Origin: Helicoverpa zea | Lineage: Eukaryota > Arthropoda > Insecta > Lepidoptera > Noctuidae | DNA: 64,000 nucleotides | Assembly: GCF_022581195.2 (NCBI RefSeq) | Contig: NC_061456.1 | Span: forward strand, 13,208,501-13,272,500 | Direction of reading: 5' to 3' | In this document: piece after piece, positions 56,873 to 64,000 of the stretch | How the letters are laid out: each line of letters starts with the position of its first letter | Position numbering within the stretch: the first letter of the stretch is position 1 | Notes under the pieces: model-generated | The model's database searches: none | What the model saw: only the letters and a program-made list of their open reading frames with translations | What the model was told of the DNA's origin: nothing | Program-made: the position numbers and the translations under genes

Positions 56873-57202
56873 AAAGGCTTGATTAAAGTTGCCAATGAAG
56901 ATATAATTGACATTAAAAGCAACCCAAAAATTTTAGATAACATCATTGACAAAATAATCAAACATCTTGAAGGCAACACGAACGATACAAATATCGAAGC
57001 GGTTCCTAGGTTACATGCATTAGCAGATGACACACAAAAATTAACAAACGCCACTGAAGGTCACACGACTTGGGACCGTGTAATTATTTACTTAAGATAT
57101 ATAATAGCAGCACTGACCCCAAGTTGCGACAGCACACACGACGCTACTGCTGTACAACTAAATGTTACAAATGACGGGATTTCTAGGTCTTTGATTGATT
57201 GA
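56873..57202 (+). CDS. Unassigned 109-codon open frame, possible exon
   Basis: Open from just after a TAG to a TGA at 57200-57202. It encodes a hydrophilic, acidic N-terminal half (IIDIKSNPKILDNIIDKIIKH) and a C-terminal half with WDRVIIYLRYIIAAL. A possible acceptor (ATAG) directly precedes it, but there is no convincing ATG, and part of it is antisense to another coding-like frame (57088-57300, minus). No family recognised; it may be chance or a remnant. Confidence 0.25.
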   Translation, partial: KGLIKVANEDIIDIKSNPKILDNIIDKIIKHLEGNTNDTNIEAVPRLHALADDTQKLTNATEGHTTWDRVIIYLRYIIAALTPSCDSTHDATAVQLNVTNDGISRSLID

Positions 57203-57697
57203 ATATCGACAGTAGCTGTGTTTATTTTCTCTTCTGTTTGTTTTATTAACAAGTCTGCTGACTATGATATTGCTGCATTGCTTGCTTTTACAGAATCTAA
57301 CAGTATTATGTCTTTCAACGTATAAACATTCGATAGATAGATAAAACTTTTATTCAGTTACTTAATCGTCTGAATTATCAAAATCATATCAAGAGGCAAA
57401 ATATTAGATCTTAGAAATTCCTAAGTATTATTCGTTTCAACTTGACCCGCAACTCAAGTACCTACATTAGTAACTGTGCCAGTTTCAGTATTTGTTTGAA
57501 GAGTAACTTGTCCTAATAAGATAAAAGAACGTGTTCAAAATGGCGTGACGGATCCATTGGAAATGGCCGCAACATGTTAGTCAAGTGGTTTGAAAAAATG
57601 TGTATTAGGATCACTCTATGTCACACCTATTGTTAATCTTGACATATGTCTTCATTAAGGTCACTAGTTAGGCCTGAATTCAATTTGCCTAGAGATT

Positions 57698-58024
57698 ATG
57701 CAACTAACTGATTTTTGCGACGTGCTGTTTGTAAGTTCATTTTTCATTATGCTGTTTGGCAAACAACATTGTAGTGTTGGTTTTTGGGTTTCAAATGATG
57801 TAATTGTTAGATGGCTTAAAAAACAAATGAAGAAACCTCCTTCATGTTTTCATACAAGCTTTAACGAAGAAGTAATCTCCGAGTATGATAACAATCGTGT
57901 TTGTGAAGTCAACAATGCTGCATTTCACACATCCCAACAAATATTGGTCGCCACTTACAACATTGAACTTACAGCTTTGAAGATAATGAATTCAATGTCC
58001 ATAAAATCAATACGACAAGTTTAA
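57698..58024 (+). CDS. Unassigned 108-codon open frame with hydrophobic N-terminus
   Basis: ATG to TAA. MQLTDFCDVLFVSSFFIMLF resembles a signal or anchor segment, followed by a soluble part with several cysteines (QHCSVGFWV, PPSCFHT, NRVCEVNN). The ATG context is weak and no homologue or splice partner is recognised. It lies in a region with other coding-like remnants. Confidence 0.3.
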   Translation: MQLTDFCDVLFVSSFFIMLFGKQHCSVGFWVSNDVIVRWLKKQMKKPPSCFHTSFNEEVISEYDNNRVCEVNNAAFHTSQQILVATYNIELTALKIMNSMSIKSIRQV

Positions 58025-59224
58025 AGTAAACTATAGTGTAAAAACATGATGCAAACTTGGATTGTGCAAGCTAATGGCTTTACTTGATTCCAATGGTATA
58101 TTAATTTCTTCATCATTAACACATTCAATCATCATTAATTCAATTTCTGTTTAGAGATAGGTCAAACACTTTGAATATTTGGAAGGATCACGACTCATGC
58201 TCATACATGTTTAATTTCAAATCCTTATAAGAAACGCTAATTTCATACTATGGTAAATCGAATTGCAATATAACTGCACAATTCTAAGTGATATTAAAAT
58301 AAATGCAAATGCACCGGACTAACCTGCAAAATAACCAAAATGTTTATCCTGATCTTTAAGCAGCGTAACTAAAGCAAAATGTCAATTCAAAATCACACAT
58401 CATAAACTTGATGCACTAACTGCAACATCACATTGTATCAAATAATTTTCATAGAAATAACTATGACAAATACCTATAGTAAACCTTATACTGTCCATTT
58501 GTCCAATCGATGTGAAGGATGAGAGACACTGACGTTTAGTATCAATAAAAAATGTTGTAAACAAAGGCCAAAGAGCACTTATTCAAAACATCATTGTGGC
58601 CCATATTAATTGTACTACAGATATCACTAGGTAGTAATCATCGTAGGTAAACCCGTTCCTGGTTTGAATATGTAAGGTGGCACACTAGCATCAATTTCTG
58701 ATAAACATTTTAAAGGTGATACCAATAAACAAGTGATTACATAAATGTCTATAGTTACAATCCTGAGCTTCATTTATCATAGATCGTGCGTGGGATATGA
58801 AAACGAGATAAATAATGAAACACTCAAGTAGCATTGAATGCTCCAAATCATTAAACTCTGTAACAATGATGCTATTGAAGTATTAAGTATTTACGATGCA
58901 AGTGCTTAACACTGCAAAGGCAACTAACTGACAGTTTGGTGTCAAGTGGCCCTTAGATCAAAGTTAATTTTATCAAAAGGTGACGAAGAATCCATTGTTT
59001 GCTTCATATTTCTTAATGTTAATAAATTAGACGTTGTCAATAATAAATTGTAGGGAGCTATGATCGATGATTTGTGTTTTGACAAATATTCGGCCGTTAG
59101 AATTTTGGAAGTACATGTAATAGTTGTATTGTGCAAAGCTGATTTTGAAATTGGTGAAAGGGAGGATGCGTTGAATGTTAGATTTATTAGCTAAAATGAT
59201 CATGAGCTAATAGTGCTATTTGTT

Positions 59225-60073
59225 TATTAGCTGTTATTTTGTTTGAACCATAAATCAACTGCATTGAACAGTTCTGTTGTAAAATCAATGCAAATGTCAG
59301 GTCTGAAAAAACCTACGATCACTGTGATAAAAATCAAATCTTCATCATTTATGATACCGACAGGTTTAAAAGTATCCGAAGCTTCATAGGTAGATATATC
59401 TGTATGTATCACATGCAATCTGTCATCATAACGCCCAGGGGTTTCACGCTAATTTCACGGTGGTTTAATCTGATGCTCAGCGGCCTTCACCTTTGGATTT
59501 ACCGGAATTGATAGAAATAATCGTAAATACCATTCATGCCTCCAGGGTTGGTCGGCAACGATTGATATTATAACTTTTTGCAATCATTAGCCTTTTATGG
59601 TGTTATTGCTAATTGTTTTTTATCATCTATCATGATTTGACGTGCATCGTCTGTTTGGTGCGTATTTAAATTGCGTAATTTATGTTTGATTTGCAGAGTA
59701 TTAAAATTAAGCCTTTATCATGTTTTGGGGTCTATTCTTGGAGTGAGCCACAACAAAAATATTCGGCAAGTTGTTAAAATATTTTATTTTACATTTCCTC
59801 TAAAGGTTTATTTTGCATGTAGATATAGCTACTCCATTAAACATCAAGTTGAATATCAGTTCAAAAGCAAACTTGGTACATAAATACTCCTGCGATAACA
59901 TCTCTGCCTTTAATCTTAATATTGATTTCAGCAATTGACTTAAATTCATTATTTGCATATTTTTTATCTTCATTATTGATCTTTTCTGCTTTTGCTCAAT
60001 TTTCTTCTTTAATATCTTCTACTTCAGTAAACATACGGTCATTATTATCTACTTTATAGGTATTAACTTTCAT
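59225..60073 (-). pseudogene. Coding-like remnants with stops, unassigned
   Basis: Two blocks on the minus strand. 59861-60073 reads 70 codons from an ATG (MKVNTYKVDNNDRMFTEVED) with a single in-frame TGA at 59996-59998. 59225-59560 reads IPVNPKVKAAEHQIKPP, two stops, then RETPGRYDDRLHVIHTDIST and an acidic/hydrophobic end. The composition is not the Lys/Asn/Ile/Phe mix expected of random AT-rich translation. Origin unknown. Confidence 0.3.
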
Positions 60074-60319
60074 ATATTATTATAATATCGGTCTCTGTGT
60101 CTTAACCCAGTCACGCGAGATGACCTGTTGCGTTAAATGCTAGGTCCTACTTTCAATTTTATTATCACATGTAGGCCTTCTAACAAGTATCTAAGACCAT
60201 ATTATTTGTGTAATGCGACTTTGACTTCGAAAGGATAATTCGAAGCATAGATTTTTGTCCAAAAGCGTTCCTTTCAATTCTTCTCATGAGTTATGATTGG
60301 TAAGCAGTGCTAAACAGCA

Positions 60320-60480
60320 AAGTCATTTATTCAAAGTAGGCTGAAAATCAGCACTTTTCGAACGTCAAATTTACAAAAGACAGCCCCCAAAACGCCCGCC
60401 CTTCACCACTTAATATGTGTTTTTGCTGGGAAGAAGAAGTGGTGGAACAAACTCCCCAGCTTCAATCACAAAGATGAAGT
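60320..60480 (+). repeat. Lepidopteran interspersed repeat
   Basis: GCTGAAAATCAGCACTTTTC, GAACGTCAAATTTACAAAAG, ACAGCCCCCAAAACGCCCGC, CCTTCACCACTT and TTTTTGCTGGGAAGAAGAAG form a well-preserved block that I recall from many lepidopteran genomes. No function is known to me. Confidence 0.6.
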
Positions 60481-61383
60481 TTAGATATCTGTAAATGTAA
60501 CCTGAAATTAAGCTGATGCACCCAAAATGTAGTTCGTTCCCACACTAAGTTTCTTGTACAAACAATAAACTAACGACTAGGCTGTAACCAGTTTGACCAG
60601 AATCTGGTGAAAGATTACGTGTAGTTCCAAGGTTTAAGTTAAATGACCATTAGGTTTAAAGTTAACTACTTTATAATGCGATGTTACGACGACGACATAT
60701 CTGAGATAACTTGGTTTTTAAGGGCAATAAAATTAAAATGTCATGTCGGTTTAATTTGAGTAGATCTGTCATCTTATCAGCAATAGCATACAGAGCTTCA
60801 AGACTTTATTTTTTTAATAAATATCATATAGAAATGTACCCACTAACTATTTAATAATTAACAATTTCCCACAACATTCTATGCCTAAATCGGACGATAA
60901 ATACCTTGGCCCTATTCCGTCCCTTCAAAGCACTAAAATCACTCACAACTCAACAAAATTCAATCGAAACCAATTTTATTGTCTGTCGGTGTCATCATCC
61001 CATACATGGTCCGTCCACTCGGTTCGCTTGCGTAAGTACTCACACAAGTACAGCGAATGTAAGCTTTTGTCGTATAGTAATGAGGATTTTGCCCAGTAAT
61101 TATTTTTAACATGACAGTTACTTAAGTTATGTGGAGTTTTGGACATCCTTTATGGGAAGTTTTATTAATATTATTTTTAGATTGCGCTAAGGTAATAACT
61201 TTTGTGGAGTAACTGAGTAATGTTATGCTGTGTATCTTCTTCTATTATATTATTCAAAGGAATGTTGTGATTATTTTTGCAATGTTCTAGTCCCTGAATG
61301 TCTCTTATGTCCCTAATAAAATTCATCTATTTCTTTTAGTTTCAAATCCTGCTCCTCAAACGTTTAATTAATAGCTACAATAA

Positions 61384-61949
61384 AAGAAAAAACATCATTG
61401 CAATTCAGCAGTAATAGGTGCTATTAATCCAGCACTATCAAACCGCTACAAGCCTTTAAAATTTAAGATAATCGAGCTTGCAAAATCTTATTTATGTGAT
61501 TGTCCTTATGTAGCGGTCTCTCAAAGAAAATCAGGTATTACATTAAACATCAAAATACCTGAGTTAATGATGTACATCTTTAAAGGTTAATAGAGCTATC
61601 AGACTAATACAAGTTTTGATGTAAAAGCTACATTAAGGATCAAATATGTCGTTATGACTTAATAAGAGCTGCTACTTAAACTTGATATTAAGGCATAATA
61701 TAAAAATAATGATTATGATAAAATATATCCAGTTTACCTACATAGATTCGTAAATGTGGATAACGAAATAAATGAAAACATAGAAGAATCTGTCGCTAAG
61801 GTCGATCAAAACCTTAAATTGGACAACAGAAAAGTGTTAATGAAGTCGTTATAAAAGCACGCAAAGATAATGATAACAATCCTAGAAATATGAAAATATT
61901 TAGTGACATCGGTATACAAAACAACAATAATAATATCAATAAACTATAA
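61384..61949 (+). pseudogene. Coding-like remnant, frameshifted, unassigned
   Basis: A 68-codon open stretch (61384-61590; includes FKIIELAKSYLCDCPYVAVS) is followed after stops by 61699-61949. That second part runs YPVYLHRFVNVDNEINENIE and changes frame near 61835 to continue to a TAA at 61947-61949. It could be a decayed gene or transposon; no family recognised. Confidence 0.28.
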
Positions 61950-62024
61950 ACCACATATAAGAAAGAATAGAATTGGAATTCCAATGAAATACAATTCCAT
62001 CAGGATATTATGAATAGTGGTCGT

Positions 62025-62160
62025 AAATCAAACTGATGGGCTATTTTCGGAGCCTTGACATTAAGCGATATATTTATTTGTGTATCTGTCCTTGCTCCGG
62101 TATTTGTTCGGATGGTTTGCGAAGATCCGGGTCATATAACGAAACTAAAACTTTCCATAA
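62025..62160 (+). repeat. Retroelement tail fragment
   Basis: CTATTTTCGGAGCCTTGACA, TGTATCTGTCC and AACGAAACTAAAACTTTCC resemble the TTTCGGAGCCTT tail family at 27975-28092 and 54080-54190, but decayed and rearranged. Confidence 0.35.
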
Positions 62161-62700
62161 ATGTAAAAGGTAAATTACATTTGCTTTTCCTTAGTTTATG
62201 AGTTGAACGACATCAACTTCTTTTGCTGTTTTCATAAAATCCAGTTGTTTGTTAATATCAATCATTTTCATTTCTTCATTTGCAAAACTAGCTTGCCTAT
62301 CTCCTATTTCATTTACTTTACAACATCATTATTATGTACGACTTCAGTCATCTTATCAATATTTACATTGTTACAATGCTTTTCATCTTCCGCAACATGT
62401 ATTGTTGTATCTAACACTACAGCTGGAACTAACAAAACCTTATGTTTAACAAAATTTATGCGCATACTTGCTAGTCCATTGCCCTTTTCCTATTGACGTC
62501 TATAATTTACGCAAAATCCGATACAACTTTGGTTTTGGGTTTCCCTTCATCTCCAGGATGTAATAGAGTAGCTTATAATTATTTCTTAGCAGTAAATATT
62601 ATTAGATGGTTGGATATCTTCTGTTTAACTGTTGATCTTTGTGCGAAACCGCAAACAAGGAATTACAGATTGACTTTTTTGACGTTGGGTAATTTACTCT
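62160..62700 (-). pseudogene. Coding-like remnant with stops, unassigned
   Basis: Minus-strand frames read VTPRVNYPTSKKSICNSLF, then after stops VPAVVLDTTIHVAEDEKHC, and in another frame ASFANEEMKMIDINKQLDFM. The acidic, helix-like composition suggests former coding sequence, but no family is recognised and the frame is broken at least four times. Confidence 0.25.
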
Positions 62701-62759
62701 AGGTGTTACATGACCTGAATGATGAACGATATGGTTTTAAGGTCACCTGTCAGTCTTAT

Positions 62760-64000
62760 TGTTGCGTCTTCTGGTACGAGTTCATTATGTTTCGAATTTT
62801 TGGGGGGTAGGATGAGGTAACGAAGATTAGATTTTAATTGTGTGCCTAAGGAGGATGTGATCAAAGAATGTGATATGTGGTTTACTCAAGGCTAGGTATA
62901 GGCTAGAGTTAGACACTAAATAATTTATTGACCTTTTATTTTGTGAGATAACATCATTGTTACCTTTGTCTAATAGTAGACATCTGTCAGCCATTTTATA
63001 ATACTTTTTGCAACAGATGACTTAAAAAGGAAAAAGAAAACGATTATATGGCATAATTATGCATATTTTGGATACGGGTAAAAATAGTAGAATTTAGGTA
63101 ATTTTTTTTAGTCTCTTTTCTGGTTTTAATTCAGGAATTATAAATTCATATAAATATGACATATCATATTTCCTAGACCAAATCACGTTAGCAGTAGATG
63201 TTCAACATTTGAAGCTAGTTTTGTTAATTATGTAATTTTCGGACGAACAAAATATATGATGATCATTATTTTTGTCACCTACTGTCTCGAAATGGTCAGA
63301 TTTCTCAAGGTGTACCGGTTTTCTTATGGTGAGTGTATCATGTTTTCAATTAGCTACAGGACATAACCCTTGACCCTTTTCCATTCTTATTAATGTCTCG
63401 TTAAGTTATACAGGCGTTATCTGCCAATTACGATACAGAAAATACGTGATCTTCAAAACCTTTGCTGAATTTTGGAACTTCATATTAATTCACATTGTAA
63501 CTAAATTAATATGTAACTAGATTATTGATGAAAAATCGATCTTCATACAAGTACCTATATACTTTTTTTCTAATGAAGTTTTTACCAAAAACTGAATGCT
63601 TACATACCGTGACGTCAGTTTTATCACTACATCGGATTGACCATGGCATGATGGCATGGAATTCTACTATTATTGCTACCAGGTGACTCGCTTCTTCATC
63701 TCAAGGACTGTCTACTCCATCAATTTAACCTGCCTCATATTCCATGATTTCATATTTCGAACACCTTAAAATTTTTGTTCAACAATTTACTCAAAATAGA
63801 TACGATCACATCTGAACAGAACAATTGGTTGTATAATGCATTAATATTACGATTCCGTTTTTATTTGCATTTGGCATTGAGTACGAATACTAGACAAAGG
63901 AGGCGAATTCCTATTATTATCGTAGTGTGCGGCAAAAAACTTATTGTCTACACAATGAACATGAGAAACTTTGTAAAATTGTTTAATTACCGGTTATTGA
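62760..64000. other. AT-rich stretch without recognisable features
   Basis: No gene, repeat end or RNA gene is supported. A CRE-like TGACGTCA occurs near 63611-63618 but stands alone. Confidence 0.5.

Overview
The window looks like nuclear DNA of a moth or butterfly (Lepidoptera), possibly a noctuid. It is AT-rich, its genes have many exons with GT-AG introns, and it carries repeat tails familiar from lepidopteran genomes (for example one ending in GGCTCGGAGGATGATG). The organism call is inference from these features; no sequence here names the species.

Layout. (1) 82-11576, minus strand: a complete 22-exon gene for a large single-pass cadherin that I recognise as Cad87A. All splice sites are GT-AG, all phases agree, and the model closes at 5442 nt (1813 residues plus stop). 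One intron holds a 1.4 kb foldback repeat. (2) 11.6-22.1 kb: a non-coding stretch upstream of Cad87A with decayed repeats and no convincing gene. (3) 22.1-33.6 kb, minus strand: two tandem, related terminal exons (22144-24060 and 24316-26472) encoding long Thr/Ser/Lys-rich extracellular-type proteins. Both begin in phase 0 with the same hydrophobic (V/S)VIL(L/V)(I)YEY start, so both need an upstream first exon. Two candidate first exons (31903-32076 and 33564-33608) also end in phase 0 at strong GTAAGT donors, which suggests one locus with alternative first and last exons. (4) 30-31 kb, in a candidate intron of that locus: a PIF/Harbinger MITE inside another Harbinger-like element. (5) 35.0-47.4 kb: a mobile-element pile-up. 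A dead Tc1-like transposon is interrupted by a 5'-truncated R1-like retrotransposon. Next to it is a 5'-truncated RTE retrotransposon whose (TTA)n tail received a structured element, and that element was in turn split by a 6.8 kb LTR retrotransposon with two apparently identical 2376 bp LTRs and no gag-pol. (6) 49.35-50.28 kb: a TIR element whose core is related to the foldback in Cad87A. (7) 50590-52968, minus strand: the main exon of a secreted, extremely proline-rich repeat protein with seven GYxYxxPxxPF modules. (8) 53-64 kb: AT-rich DNA with repeat fragments and several short coding-like remnants on both strands that I cannot assign.

How the parts relate. The three supported loci (a cadherin, a putative membrane-anchored or secreted Thr-rich pair, and a secreted Pro-rich protein) all appear to encode extracellular or cell-surface products on the minus strand, but nothing shows that they act together. 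The most interesting signals are the possible alternative-terminal-exon architecture of the Thr-rich locus, and the leader of the LTR element, which carries five exact matches to the 13-bp tRNA T-arm/B-box motif GGGTTCGANTCCC within 320 bp.
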